The notes: a model not told the origin generated them from the letters alone. Positions 1-10,400 are shown, counted from the stretch's first letter. The stretch: DNA of 64,000 bases from CAVOJV01 sp963696325 (GCA_963696325.1 CAVOJV010000065.1:41769-105768); one strand, 5' to 3'. Made by a program: numbers and translations.

Positions 1-567
1 GCGACCCGATGCCAGCAGGCTGCGAGCCAGCAGGATGTTGCCCGACAGCACCTCCCGCACCACCCACAGGACTTCATGCCCCTTGTCCGGTTGCAAGCCA
101 TCCACCGCCAGGATCAGCCGGCCCTGCTGGCGCAAGCCCGCCCGCTGCGTCGGCGTCGCCAGCACCACGCTCACCAATTCCTCATAGCGCGCCAGCAGAT
201 GATTCACGGTCCGCGGCGCGATCGCTACGCCCCGTCCGGTGAGCGCCTGGTAAATCTCAGTCACCGTGTCATGGTCCTGGTACCGACAGGCCCCCACCCA
301 GGCAATTACGTCCAGGCCAAACTCGTGATGCGGCAGCGCCAGCCGCCCCTCCAGTTCCGGTCGGTACGGCCGGTGGTAAAACCCGCAGGCCGGATTCACG
401 CAGCGCCGGATCTGCAAGGTGACCGCAGTCACCGCATCCAGAGTCGTGACCGTACGATTGTTCTCATAGGCAAACCAGAGTGGTCCCCCACACGCCGGGC
501 AGCGCTGGTTCAGGCAGCTTAGCGCCAGCGCTTGCGTCGGTGGCGGTCGTGGCGTGATCCTGGCCAT
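1..567 (-). CDS. Transposase-like protein, truncated by window edge
   Basis: An open frame of 189 codons starts at an ATG at 567 and runs off the left edge without a stop, so only the N-terminal part is visible. It has a two-part Cys arrangement near the N-terminus (CPACGG at about residues 23-28 and CVNPACGF at about 55-62), which looks like a zinc ribbon. A block reading LILAVDGLQPDKGHEVLW follows, typical of the first catalytic Asp of a DDE transposase of the zinc-ribbon type. This matches my memory of a transposase family common in Cyanobacteria and Chloroflexi, but I cannot assign the IS family. It lies just beyond the sulfite reductase operon and is transcribed in the same direction. 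No terminal inverted repeat could be defined. Confidence 0.72.
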   Translation of the reverse strand, partial: MARITPRPPPTQALALSCLNQRCPACGGPLWFAYENNRTVTTLDAVTAVTLQIRRCVNPACGFYHRPYRPELEGRLALPHHEFGLDVIAWVGACRYQDHDTVTEIYQALTGRGVAIAPRTVNHLLARYEELVSVVLATPTQRAGLRQQGRLILAVDGLQPDKGHEVLWVVREVLSGNILLARSLLASGR

Positions 568-636
568 GGCATCCTCCTCCACCCGCGTTTCAGTCGGGAT
601 ACCACGTTAGACCCTCAAGCCAGGTTTACTTTCCTA

Positions 637-669
637 GAAAAAAACCCCCCAGTTCGCGACCGAGGGGTC
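637..669 (-). terminator. Rho-independent terminator after the sulfite reductase operon
   Basis: Read on the minus strand, ACCCC pairs with GGGGT around a short loop and is followed by seven T residues. It sits about 40 bases past the stop of the DUF934 gene and before the transposase, so it plausibly ends the cysI-DUF934 transcript. The stem is short, so confidence is moderate. Confidence 0.55.
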
Positions 670-708
670 CCTGTTATTCTCAAGCGGCCGGTTCACGATC
701 CTGCGTAC

Positions 709-1194
709 TTAACGCCCGCGCCGGTAAAGGGGGCAGGGTTCATCGGCCGCTGCTTGATAGGTCACGGTAAATTCCGCGAAGGCTTCCAGCGCATCCTGCG
801 GATCGCGATCGGACCGCAGTTCAAAAGCGTCAAATCCGCTGCGATACATGAAGAACAACTGGTCTCGCAGTACATCCCCCACCGCGCGCAGTTCGCCCCG
901 GTAACCATAGCGCTCCCGCAACAAACGGGCCTGAGAATAGGCCCGACCGTCCCGGAATGAGGGAAATTCCAGAGCAATTAACTGAAAGTGGTCAAGATCT
1001 TGGACGATTGCATGAGGATCGGCATCGTTTTTCAGGCGCACGCCGATACCGCTCCCCCGTGCCAGCAGAGCTTCCCTCTCAGCCTGCCAGCGAGCCAGGG
1101 TGACAATGACCGGCCCGTCAGGCAGCGCCTCGCCATCATCCACAGGGCGCCAGGCATCGGTGACGATCTTGCGGTCCTTAATAATTTGCCGCAT
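709..1194 (-). CDS. DUF934 protein, sulfite-reductase partner
   Basis: A protein of 161 residues starting MRQIIKDRKIV. It resembles DUF934, a family almost always encoded directly downstream of assimilatory nitrite/sulfite reductase and thought to assist it (exact role unproven). The chosen ATG at 1192-1194 lies inside the end of the upstream cysI frame (stop 1178-1180), giving a 17-base overlap and suggesting translational coupling. A purine-rich GAGGAAAGG lies just before it. A longer frame opens at 1287, but its N-terminus is only the out-of-frame cysI tail. The conserved core includes FRDGRAYSQARLLRERYGY and GDVLRDQLFFMYRSGFDAFEL. The gene itself is intact, unlike its operon partner. Confidence 0.82.
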   Translation of the reverse strand: MRQIIKDRKIVTDAWRPVDDGEALPDGPVIVTLARWQAEREALLARGSGIGVRLKNDADPHAIVQDLDHFQLIALEFPSFRDGRAYSQARLLRERYGYRGELRAVGDVLRDQLFFMYRSGFDAFELRSDRDPQDALEAFAEFTVTYQAAADEPCPLYRRGR

Positions 1195-2876
1195 AGCGCC
1201 TTTCCTCATCGCTCTGGGAGGCCTTGGCGTCCGTCGCATAGACCCGCTCCTTGAAGGGCTTAATACCAATGCGCCGGAAAGTGTCAAGGAAGCGCTCGCC
1301 TTCCTCGCGCCGCTCCACGTAAGCCAGCAAAATCTGCTCTAGCGTTTGGCCACCTCCTCTTGGCTACCGAGGGTCCCAAGATCTTGCCCGAACGACACAT
1401 CATTTTCGGCAGAGCCGCCCAGGCTGATCTGATACCACTCCTCACCATGCTTATCCACGCCCAGGATGCCGATGTGCCCCACGTGGTGGTGACCGCAGGC
1501 ATTCATGCAGCCGGACATCTTGAGTCGCAGTTCGCCCAGGTCATAGAGATAATCCAGATCGTCGAACTACTCGTTGATCTGCTTGCGAGGGAATGGCCTG
1601 GCATTGGCCAGGCTACAATAGTCCAGGCCTGGGCAGCAGATCATGTCATTGAGAGTACCGATATTGGGCGTGGCCAGGCTCAGTTCCCGCAGCGCCTGCC
1701 ACAGGGGATACAGATCGGCCTGGCGCACGTCAGTCAGCAACAGGTTCTGATCGTGGGTGGTACGGATCTGGCCGAAGCTGTAGCGATCTGCCAGATCGGC
1801 GACCACGTCCATCTGCTCATGGGTCATATCCCCGGCGGCACCAATGGCGCTTTCAGGGACACGAACACATTGCGATAACCCGCTCGCTGGTGCCCCGTTA
1901 CATTGCGACGCACCCAGGTGGCGAAGGCGTTGTCGGCAGCCAGATAGCCCGCAAAATGGGTATCCGAGGCGGCTTCCGACGCGTAGGCCGGCGGTGCGAA
2001 AAACCACTCCTCCCGGTCGATTTCAGCCTGTTCCAGCGCCAGGTTGGGATTCCTGCAGAGACTCCAATCCTCTTCAACCATTGCCCTGAAGTTGTCTATT
2101 CCCAGCGTTTTAACCAGGATCTTGATGCGCGCCTTGTATGAGGTTATCGCGGCGACCAGCTGGTTGTAGACACGCAGGATGGATTCGAGATAGGAGAGCA
2201 GGTGCCGTTTCTCCAGGAATTCACGGATCACCTGGCCGATGATAGGGGTACGACCCAGGCCCCCGCCCACCAGCACTCGGAAGCCTACCTCGCCCTGGCA
2301 TTTTTCACCAGGTTCAACCCGATATCATGCACCTGGGCAGCGGCCCGGTCGTGGCTGGCGCCGGTGACGGCGATCTTGAACTTGCGCGGCAGATAAGAAA
2401 ATTCCGGATGGAAGGTGGACCACTGGCGGATGATCTCGCAGTAAACGCGCGGGATCTTCGATTTCATCTTCCGCCACCCCAGCCAAGTGGTCGGCGGTAA
2501 CGTTGCGCACGCAGTTGCCGCTGGTCTGGATGGCATGCATCTCCACGCTGGCCAGATCGGCAAGAATGGCGGGCACATCCTCCAGCTTCGGCCAGTTGAA
2601 CTGGACGTTCTGACGGGTGGTGAAGTGACCGAAGCCCTTGTCATAGGTGCGCGCGATATGCGCCAGCATCCGCAGTTGCCGGGACGACAGCAGTCCGTAG
2701 GGGATCGCGATACGCAACATATAAGCATGGCGTTGCAGGTACAACCCATTCATCAGGCGCAGCGGGCGGAACTCATCTTCCGTGAGCTCACCGGCCAGAT
2801 AGCGCTTCACCTGGCCCCGGAACTGCGCCACGCGCTGATCCACAATCACCTGGTCATACTGGTCATACTGATACAT
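1178..2876 (-). pseudogene. cysI: Sulfite reductase hemoprotein (CysI-like), frameshifted
   Basis: Together the frames encode a full-length nitrite/sulfite reductase beta subunit of about 560 residues. It starts at MYQYDQYDQVIVDQRV behind a good ribosome site (GGGGGAAGAG) and ends DEERRYAANY at 1178. Recognisable blocks are FGHFTTRQNVQFNWPKLED, the ferredoxin-type repeat, and the CMNACGHHHVGHIGI siroheme/4Fe-4S cysteine region. The frame is broken near 2450 (extra C in CCC), 2295 (missing G), 1831 (missing G), around 1567-1600 (several missing bases plus an in-frame TAG) and 1340 (missing C). Most breaks are at short homopolymers and the residues between them are conserved, so base-calling error is as likely as decay. 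The enzyme reduces sulfite to sulfide for cysteine synthesis; DUF934 follows in the operon. Confidence 0.8.
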
Positions 2877-3342
2877 AGACTCTTCCCCCAGATCCGATCT
2901 TGTCGCACCTTGCATTAGGTTGCATAACGTATCACCGTCCTCCAGGGGATGGCTTTTAAAAACGCATTCTAAAATAGCATCCCGCTATATGCTTCCAAAG
3001 AACTTTTTCGCCATAAATTTATAACCGATTTCTATAAACCGGTATCTCGTGTACTTTCTCAGCGAGAGCGTCTACCGCGAAGTGCCGCCAACCCGGCGGC
3101 AACACCTGGTCTGAACCGGCTAGTTCAGAACGCGGCACTACATCCGCTACTGCCGACCGGGCGAAGGACAAGGCCGCGATTCCGCCGAACCCGAGACCCT
3201 AAAATTATCAACGCATGATTTGAACCCACCCGGCCAATCACTTGCCAAAGGAACATTGCCCACAACACCAGCTTCAGAAACCAGCTTCGTGGCTTCGACT
3301 ATACTTATGGTCAAATAAGTCAGCCCCGAGGGAACCCAATCC
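2877..3342. promoter_or_regulatory. Divergent intergenic region between cysI and egtB
   Basis: A stretch of 466 bases with no credible gene. The half near cysI is AT-rich and must hold the cysI promoter. It contains an imperfect inverted repeat at about 3022-3044 (TAACCGATTT and AAACCGGTA) that could be a regulator site. The half near egtB contains a nested inverted repeat, listed separately. A short plus-strand frame (about 3051-3116, starting VYFLSESVYREV) has no start signal and no recognised homology. Confidence 0.45.
3081..3139. repeat. Nested inverted repeat upstream of egtB
   Basis: An outer pair AGTGCCGC (3081-3088) and GCGGCACT (3132-3139) is a perfect 8-bp inverted repeat. Inside it lies a second perfect pair, CTGAAC (3111-3116) and GTTCAG (3123-3128), around a 6-base loop. 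The whole could form a two-level hairpin in RNA or a cruciform. It is followed by no T-run, so it is not an ordinary terminator. Confidence 0.5.
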
Positions 3343-4656
3343 ATGCCCTCATCGAACAACGCAGAACCTATGACCAAGACTCGTCGAGAAGCTTCTCATG
3401 ACCGGCAGGACCTCCTAGCGCGATATCTGCAAGTCCGACGCCAGACCGAAAAATTGTGCCTGCCACTTGCCACGGAAGACTACTGCATACAGACCATGTT
3501 GGATGTCAGTCCACCCAAGTGGCATATCGCCCATGTCAGTTGGTTCTTCGAAACATTTTTGCTGATTCCCTTCCAACCTGACTATCGGCCATATCATCCG
3601 CGCTTTGATTACCTTTTCAACTCTTATTATGTAACCCACGGCCAACCCTTTCCCCGTCCACAGCGAGGCCTGCTGTCCCGCCCCACGGTGGCCGAGGTTT
3701 ATCAGTACCGGGTCTGTGTCGATACCGCCATGGTTCAGCTTATCGACTCCCTGGCTGAACCGCGGTGGGATGAATTTGCCGCCCGCCTAACGCTGGGACT
3801 CCATCACGAGCAACAGCACCAGGAACTCCTGCTCACGGACATCAAGCATATCCTCGCCTACAACCCCTTGCGGCCCCGCTATCATGAGAACCGGCCCGAT
3901 GCAAAGGGTTCCAGCGTTCGGGCAACAGCTCTCAACTGGAGCGAATACGTCGGCGGGGTGCGTTTTATTGGCCATGCCAGCGCAGGCTTCTGCTTCGATA
4001 ATGAAACCCCGCGCCATCAGGTGTACGTGCAGGACTATGCGCTGGCCTCCCGCCTGGCAAATAATGGCGAATACCTGGAGTTCATGGAAGCTGGCGGCTA
4101 CGAACGGCCGGAATACTGGCTTTCCGACGGTTGGAATAGCGTCCGCCAACACAACTGGCGGGCGCCGTTGTACTGGGAAAAGCTGGACGGCCACTGGTGG
4201 CTGATGACTCTGGCGGGTATGCGGCCGGTGGCCGAACAGGAACCGGTCTGCCATGTCAGCTTTTTTGAAGCCGATGCCTATGCGCGGTGGACCGGCAAGC
4301 GCCTGCCCAGCGAGGCTGAATGGGAACTGGCCGCCACCCCGCAGCCCATTGCCGGCAATTTTATGGACTCCGGCTGCCTGCACCCGCTTCCCGCGGCAGC
4401 CACGCCGATCGCCCCTGCCCAACTCTTCGGCGATGCATGGGAATGGACCCAAAGCCCGTATGCACCCTATCCCGGCTACCGTCCGCTGGCCGGCTCCTTG
4501 GGGGAATACAACGGTAAATTCATGTGCAGTCAAATGGTGCTGCGTGGCGGCTCCTGCGTCACGCCAGCCTCGCATATACGTCCCAGTTACCGGAATTTTT
4601 TCTACCCCGGGGATCGCTGGCAGTTCTCCGGAATCCGCCTGGCGGACGACCGATGA
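3343..4656 (+). CDS. egtB: Ergothioneine biosynthesis protein EgtB
   Basis: A 437-residue iron-dependent sulfoxide synthase that joins hercynine to a thiol donor (gamma-glutamylcysteine or cysteine) in ergothioneine synthesis. The N-terminal DinB-like part carries KWHIAHVSWFFETF (about 59-72) and the metal motif HHEQQHQE (154-161, with His155 and His159). The C-terminal part is a formylglycine-generating-enzyme-like fold with KRLPSEAEWE, GDAWEWTQSPY and LRGGSC blocks. Length is normal for the family. The ATG at 3343 has GAGGGAA about ten bases upstream; a second ATG at 3370 is an alternative. Its stop overlaps the egtD start by four bases (ATGA), so the two are translationally coupled. Acts in the cytoplasm. 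Confidence 0.93.
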   Translation: MPSSNNAEPMTKTRREASHDRQDLLARYLQVRRQTEKLCLPLATEDYCIQTMLDVSPPKWHIAHVSWFFETFLLIPFQPDYRPYHPRFDYLFNSYYVTHGQPFPRPQRGLLSRPTVAEVYQYRVCVDTAMVQLIDSLAEPRWDEFAARLTLGLHHEQQHQELLLTDIKHILAYNPLRPRYHENRPDAKGSSVRATALNWSEYVGGVRFIGHASAGFCFDNETPRHQVYVQDYALASRLANNGEYLEFMEAGGYERPEYWLSDGWNSVRQHNWRAPLYWEKLDGHWWLMTLAGMRPVAEQEPVCHVSFFEADAYARWTGKRLPSEAEWELAATPQPIAGNFMDSGCLHPLPAAATPIAPAQLFGDAWEWTQSPYAPYPGYRPLAGSLGEYNGKFMCSQMVLRGGSCVTPASHIRPSYRNFFYPGDRWQFSGIRLADDR

Positions 4657-5627
4657 ACAGCGCTCCCGCAGTACGGTTCTACGACAACCACCCGGGCACC
4701 GCCAGCCTGCGCGACGAAGTCCTGCGCGGCCTGGCCTTACAGCCCAAGATGATCCCACCGAAATTTTTTTATGACCGGCGGGGTTCGGAACTGTTCGATG
4801 CTATCTGCGGGTTACCCGAGTATTACCCCACCCGCACGGAAATCGGCCTATTACAAGCTCACGCCAGGGACATCGCGGCGCTGGCTGGACCGGAATGCCT
4901 GCTCATCGAACTGGGCAGCGGGGCCAGCAAGAAGGTGCGTCTGTTGCTGGAAACCTTGCAGCCGTCGGCTTACATGGGGATCGATATTTCCAAGGACTTT
5001 CTGCTGAATTCGGCCCGCCAGCTCGCGGCCGATTATCCCTGGCTGGAGGTACACGCCGCCTGTGCGGATTTCAGCCATACCCTGCACCTCTCCTATTGTC
5101 CAAGCAATTTCAGAAAACTGGCTTTTTTCCCGGGCTCCACCATTGGTAACTTTGAACCCGATGCCGCCATGACTTTTCTGAAGCAGCTCAGAAAAATTCT
5201 TTGGCCGGACGGCGCCCTGCTGATCGGCGTCGATCTCAAGAAAGACTCGGCTATCCTGCATGCGGCCTACAACGATGCCCAGGGAGTGACTGCCGAGTTT
5301 AATCTCAATCTGCTAAGACGCATTCAGAACGAACTGGACACCAACCTGAACCCGGTCAGCTTCAGCCACCAGGCCTTTTATAACGAGGACCTGGGACGCA
5401 TAGAGATGCACCTCATGAGCCAGTATGCGCAGCGGGTTCGCGTGGAGAATTGCTGGTTCAGCTTCGCGGCCGGCGAGACCCTGCACACGGAGAGTTCTTA
5501 CAAATACAGCGTTGCTGAATTTCATCAGCTTGCCCGGCGAGCCGGTTATCAGGCCGAGCAGGTCTGGACTGACACGCAACAGTTTTTCAGCATTCATTAT
5601 CTACGGTTGACCACGCCTTCCCCCTAG
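4653..5627 (+). CDS. egtD: L-histidine N(alpha)-methyltransferase EgtD
   Basis: A protein of 324 residues that trimethylates histidine to hercynine using SAM, the first step of ergothioneine synthesis. Family signatures include PPKFFYDRRGSELFDAI near the start, the SAM-binding LIELGSGASKKVRLLLE, and FFPGSTIGNFEP, which is typical of the EgtD/DUF2260 family. The true start is the ATG at 4653, overlapping the egtB stop; an in-frame extension back to 4524 lies inside egtB in another frame and is not real. With egtB it forms a two-gene operon making the full pathway when gamma-glutamylcysteine or cysteine is the sulfur donor. No EgtC or EgtE is visible nearby. Confidence 0.94.
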   Translation: MNSAPAVRFYDNHPGTASLRDEVLRGLALQPKMIPPKFFYDRRGSELFDAICGLPEYYPTRTEIGLLQAHARDIAALAGPECLLIELGSGASKKVRLLLETLQPSAYMGIDISKDFLLNSARQLAADYPWLEVHAACADFSHTLHLSYCPSNFRKLAFFPGSTIGNFEPDAAMTFLKQLRKILWPDGALLIGVDLKKDSAILHAAYNDAQGVTAEFNLNLLRRIQNELDTNLNPVSFSHQAFYNEDLGRIEMHLMSQYAQRVRVENCWFSFAAGETLHTESSYKYSVAEFHQLARRAGYQAEQVWTDTQQFFSIHYLRLTTPSP

Positions 5628-5699
5628 AGTCGCGCTGCTACGTTCCCTTCCCAGACGCTTTCCGCTTCAGCACACCGGTTGATCTCGCGAGATTCTTGA

Positions 5700-5820
5700 T
5701 AGGTAATGTTTGTACATATTTATTTTTAATATTTCGAGCGAACTTCTTTAAACATATATACACAAAGTGTACATGCAGCTAATGCATACCCCTGAAACCA
5801 ATTTTAAAGAGGTACTCACC
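5700..5820 (+). promoter_or_regulatory. AT-rich promoter region of the fasciclin gene with two TGTACA sites
   Basis: The region before the fasciclin gene is sharply AT-rich compared with its surroundings. It holds two copies of the palindrome TGTACA, at 5711-5716 and 5768-5773, which could be paired regulator sites. A ribosome site (AGAGGT) lies just before the start codon. No clear -35/-10 pair could be fixed. Confidence 0.4.
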
Positions 5821-6366
5821 ATGAAAATAGAAGTTCGGGACATGAATACGCTCAAGGCGACTTTGTTGCTGCCTGCCTGCCTGCTTACGGCCATCGCCGC
5901 CATGATTCTGACCCTGTCTCTGTTCATCAAGCCCGCGGTAGCCGCCAACCAGGTGGCCGCCCCCAAGACGGACATCGTAGACACCGCCGTGGCCGCCGGA
6001 AGTTTCACCACGCTGGTGGAAGCTCTCAAAGCTGCCGAATTGGTAGATACGCTGAAGGGCGAGGGTCCGTTCACCGTGTTCGCCCCCACCGATGAAGCCT
6101 TCGCCAAGATTCCCAAGGACAAATTGAACGCGCTGCTCAAAGACAAAAAAGCCCTCACCAAGGTACTCACTTATCATGTGGTGCCTGGCAAAGTAATGGC
6201 AGCTGATGTTGTTAAGTTGAAATCAGCGAAGACCGTCGAGGGTCAGTCCATCGCCATCGATACGAGCAAAGGGGTAAAAGTTGACGGCGCCACCGTGATC
6301 AAAACCGACATAGTCACCAGTAATGGTGTGATCCACGTAATCGATACGGTTCTCATGCCCAAATAG
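5821..6366 (+). CDS. Secreted fasciclin (FAS1) domain protein
   Basis: A protein of 181 residues. The start at 5821 is preferred because AGAGGT lies at the right distance; an upstream in-frame start at 5767 lacks one. Residues 1 to about 40 form a signal peptide with a long hydrophobic core ending in PAVAANQ, a signal-peptidase I site. The rest is one FAS1 domain with the two conserved boxes: FTVFAPTDEAFAKIP and the C-terminal NGVIHVIDTVLMPK, with YHVVPGKV between. Small single-FAS1 proteins are exported adhesion or surface proteins of poorly known function, often stress- or light-induced. The gene stands alone between a dedicated AT-rich promoter and a strong terminator. Confidence 0.9.
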   Translation: MKIEVRDMNTLKATLLLPACLLTAIAAMILTLSLFIKPAVAANQVAAPKTDIVDTAVAAGSFTTLVEALKAAELVDTLKGEGPFTVFAPTDEAFAKIPKDKLNALLKDKKALTKVLTYHVVPGKVMAADVVKLKSAKTVEGQSIAIDTSKGVKVDGATVIKTDIVTSNGVIHVIDTVLMPK

Positions 6367-6399
6367 ACGCACAGTTTAAAGCGACCTCTCCCCCAAGTT

Positions 6400-6432
6400 C
6401 GGCCGGGCCCCTCATGCCCGGCCGCTTTTTTT
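6400..6432 (+). terminator. Rho-independent terminator after the fasciclin gene
   Basis: A perfect 9-bp stem, CGGCCGGGC (6400-6408) with GCCCGGCCG (6416-6424), closes a 7-base loop and is followed by C and seven T residues. It lies 34 bases past the fasciclin stop. Confidence 0.9.
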
Positions 6433-6582
6433 GTGGCGACTTCGCATTTCGCTTACCCGTCCTGCCCACACCAGCCATGCAAAGCTAAGACCTGTAACGC
6501 CAGAACGAAACCAAAAGCGACTTGATAACCGCGGGGATCATGGCCGCCGGCGGTTATCTCGGCCCGCCGAGATCAGGCGCTT

Positions 6583-7266
6583 TCATTCACCTGCCGCGCC
6601 TGCCGTCTGCTGTTTCGGAATCAACCGATAAACCTTCTCCCACAGCCACGGCAGCCCGTACTCACGAAAGCGTGGGTTTTCCGGCAGGGCATCGTGGGTA
6701 ACCAGTAGATCGACAACGTAGGCCTCACCGTACAGGGCGCGCACCTCCGCCTCACTTACCGAGAACGGCGGTCCCTTCATGAGCTCCTGGGGATATTCCA
6801 GGGTCACCAGGAATAGCCGGGCAGTCGATGGCAAAATGGCCATGAGGTGACAGACATAACGCTCGCGCATGGTGGGCGGCAACGCGATAAGTGAAGCGCG
6901 GTCATAAACCCCGGCCATACTCTTGACGTCAGCACCGTCAAGAGCGAAAAAATCCCCACCCCATAAGGTGATGCCGGCAGCTTCCCAAACCTGGAAACCC
7001 TTCTCTTCACGGCTGCGGGGGTGCAACCCATTCCCTTGAAAAAAGCTGCTGATGGCCAGGAGGCTCAATTCCACACCCAATACCGGATGCCCCTGGTGCG
7101 CCAGCCAGAGCATGTCCTGGCTTTTGCCGCACAAGGGTACAAACACCGATTCTCCGGACCGGATACCCAACGTATCCCAGAACTGCCGTAGACGCGCGTT
7201 GATCTCTGCCTGATGAAAACCGATCTCGTTTTTTTTCCAACGCCGGTGCCAAAATTCCGCTTCCAT
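6583..7266 (-). CDS. tpm: Thiopurine S-methyltransferase
   Basis: A protein of 227 residues, slightly longer than the usual 218. It carries the bacterial TPMT signatures FWHRRWKKNEIGFHQ at the N-terminus, VFVPLCGKSQDMLWLA (SAM loop), GVELS, FFALDG and VYDRASLIALPPTMR. TPMT family enzymes methylate thiopurines and, in bacteria, tellurite and selenium compounds. The gene stands alone, divergent from the hybrid histidine kinase; the 145 bases between them must hold both promoters. A weak AGG lies before the ATG. Tail-to-tail with the fasciclin gene. Confidence 0.92.
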   Translation of the reverse strand: MEAEFWHRRWKKNEIGFHQAEINARLRQFWDTLGIRSGESVFVPLCGKSQDMLWLAHQGHPVLGVELSLLAISSFFQGNGLHPRSREEKGFQVWEAAGITLWGGDFFALDGADVKSMAGVYDRASLIALPPTMRERYVCHLMAILPSTARLFLVTLEYPQELMKGPPFSVSEAEVRALYGEAYVVDLLVTHDALPENPRFREYGLPWLWEKVYRLIPKQQTAGAAGE

Positions 7267-7411
7267 AAACAGGACCTGACTCTAAAGTTGATAAAATACT
7301 TCTAAATTGGTTAACTTGACCGTAGACATTCCAGTCGGAACCGGCAATTAATGCGACGCCCATTTCTGAACAGCATCTCGATCAGCCCAACCTATCACGC
7401 GATAATCATAC

Positions 7412-10400
7412 ATGTCATTGCGTTTCAAGATCCTCCTAGCCATTGCCCTGTTTGAGGCAGTCCTGTTCGGCATTTTGACATGGAACGCGCTTGCTGTTTT
7501 GGGAGAATCCCAGGACCAGGAATTACGCGCCCGCGCCGCTACTGACGCTATCCTGTTAGCCGCTGCCGCGAAGAATCCGGTGCTCGCCACGGACGTCGCC
7601 GCGCTGGAGAATCTGATAACAGACTCCCTGAAAGCTCCGGAAATGGTTTACGCGCGAGTGCTGGGCAAGAACAATAGCCTGTTGGCGGAGGAAGGCACTG
7701 TATACGGCCTACAGCACGCTTTCAGTCCCGACGATCACCTTGACAGCGTGGATGATGGGATTTTCGATACCGCCGTGGACATTTCCGACGGCGGCATCAG
7801 CCTCGGTCAGGTGCAACTGGGCCTGTCCACCGATATGTTGCAAGGCTATCTGGCGGCGGCCCGCTACAAAACTTTAGGCATCGCTATCCTGGGGATGCTG
7901 TTTGTCATCCCGCTTTCGCTGCTCCTGGCCAGCTATGTCAGCCGTCCATTCCGCAAGCTGACCGCCGCCATGGAACGCATCGCCAAGGGAGAATTCGGTT
8001 ATCAGATGTCAATGCGTGGATGCTCTGAAGCGACCCAGACCGCCGCCGCTTTCAACCACATGTCCAGCCGGGTCGGGGAACTTTATGCGGATGCGCGTGA
8101 AGACGACAGCCGCAAGAGCGTAATTCTAGATTCCACCGTGGACTGCATCATCACCACGGATCAGCAGGGGTGCATCACCGAGTTCAACTTGCCAGCACAG
8201 GCGACTTTCGGCTTGCGCCGCGAGCAGGTTCTCGGGAAACCGGCCAGATACCTGATCGCTGCCAATTCTCGAGCGATTTTCACCAACAGCATCGCCCGCT
8301 GCGCGCCAACTGGCGCAGCACCCCCCGGCGCCCTGCACATCGAGATCCTGGCGCTGCGGGCGGACAAAACCGAATTTCCGGTCGAACTGGTCATCAGCGC
8401 AACCCGGTTGGGCGAACAGCCCGTATTTACCATCAACCTGCGGGATATTTCGGAACGCAAGCGGGCGGAGCGTGAACGCCAACGCCTTATGATGGCTGTC
8501 GAGGCCAGTCCAGACAGCATTTTTATCACCGATACGCAGGGTCTGATCCGCTATGTCAATCCCGCTTTCACCACCATCACCGGTTGGACCAGAGAAGAGA
8601 TCATCGGCAAACCGCCAGGCGTTCTGAAGAGCGAACAGATGGCCACCGGTTTCTACACCGACATGTGGGGCACTTTACGGGATGGAAAAATCTGGACGGG
8701 CCGCATTCTCAAACGCCGCAAACAGTTATCCACTGATACTGGTCAGGAGCTATTCTGGGCCCAATCGACTATTGCCCCCATCCAAAGCACAACCGGCGAA
8801 TTGCGCGGCTATGTGGCCGTGGAACGCGATGTTACGGAGGCGGTGCACCGCGAGGAACGCGAGCTCTATGAACGGGAATCAGCCGAAATCCGGGCCCGCG
8901 TCTCGCAGATCCTCCAAGCGCAACGACCGCTGCAAGAACGCTTCCAGCAAGTCCTGGAGTGCATTGCCAAGATCAGCGGCCTGGCCCTGCCCAATCAAGG
9001 CTGTGTGCTGCTGTACGAACCGGAATCCAAGGCATTGGAGGTCTTTGTTACGCATGGCGAAAACGCCTTGGCGGTTAGCAGCGAAGAAGGATGCCTGGCC
9101 TTCAAATCCAGTCTATTGGATAGGCTGCCGGCAGAAAGCGAGATCATCATCTCGAACAATTCTCCTACTAACCCAAAAGCTGGTTACTACGCCGTGCCCG
9201 TGCGCCATGGCGATAATGTGCTGGGCTTTCTGGTCCTGCTTAGCGAAACCTACCCATCCAGAGATTTTACACGCCTGGCGATGCTTCGGTTGATCGGAGA
9301 AATGATGGGGCTTGCCCTCGCCAATCACCGGGTGCAACAAGAGCTTGAGAAGGCCCGGCAGGCTGCCGAGGAGGCCGCTCGAACCAAGTCCCAGTTTCTC
9401 GCCAACATGAGCCATGAAATCCGTACCCCGATGTATGGCGTTATCGGTATGCTGGACCTGCTGAGGGAAGGCAGTCTCACCCCATCCCAAGGCGAGCAAG
9501 TGGAAACTGCTTATCGCTCGGCGGAATTGCTGCTCAGCATCATCGACAGTATTCTGGATTTTTCCCGCATCGAGGCCGGGGAACTGCACCTTGAACACAT
9601 CGACTTCGATGTTGGCCAGGCCGTGGAAAACGTCTGTGCCCTGCTGGCCGAACGCGCTCATCGCAAACGCCTGGAGCTGACCTGTTTTGTGGCGGCGGAA
9701 ACCCCCGACAAGGTACGCGGTGACCCGACCCGCTTGCATCAGGTGCTCATAAATCTGATCGGTAATGCTATTAAATTCACCGGGCGCGGCGAGGTGGGGG
9801 TCAGTGTCAAAGTAGAAGACCAACAACAGGATCACGTCCACCTGCGCTTCGAAGTCCATGATACCGGCATCGGCATTAGCCCGGAAGCGCAAGCGCGTCT
9901 GTTCCGACCGTTCAGCCAAGCCGACGGCTCGACCAGCCGGCGCCATGGCGGCACTGGACTTGGGTTGGCGATTTCCAAACAACTCGTGGAACTCATGGGC
10001 GGGGAAATCGTGCTCGACAGCTTACCCAATCAGGGTTCTACATTCTGGTTTACTCTTCGCTTCGATAATCCCGTTCGCGCCACGTCGCCGCCGCAGCCGT
10101 TGGCTGGGATGAAGATGCTGATCGTAGACGACAACGCCACCAATTGCGCTATCCTGGAAAATTACTTGGAACGCTGGGGCGTCCATCATGACCGCGCGAC
10201 AACTGGCCTTGCGGCTCTGGCCAAACTGCGGCAAATGACCGCCAGCGACCAACCCTATCAGGTCGCCATCTTGGATTGGCCAATGCCTGGCATCGATGGT
10301 CTTGAACTAACCCGCACTATCCGCGCCGACCCCGCGCTGACCGCTCTTCGCCTGGTGCTGCTCAGTCCTTTGACGCAAACCAAACATATGCGGACGGTTC

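Noticed and set aside
3051..3116. Short plus-strand frame VYFLSESVYREV
   Set aside because: Only 21 codons, no start signal and no recognised family; kept only as a note in the intergenic entry.
3787..4758. 323-residue open frame on the minus strand
   Set aside because: Antisense to egtB and the start of egtD, both clearly real; no homology recognised.
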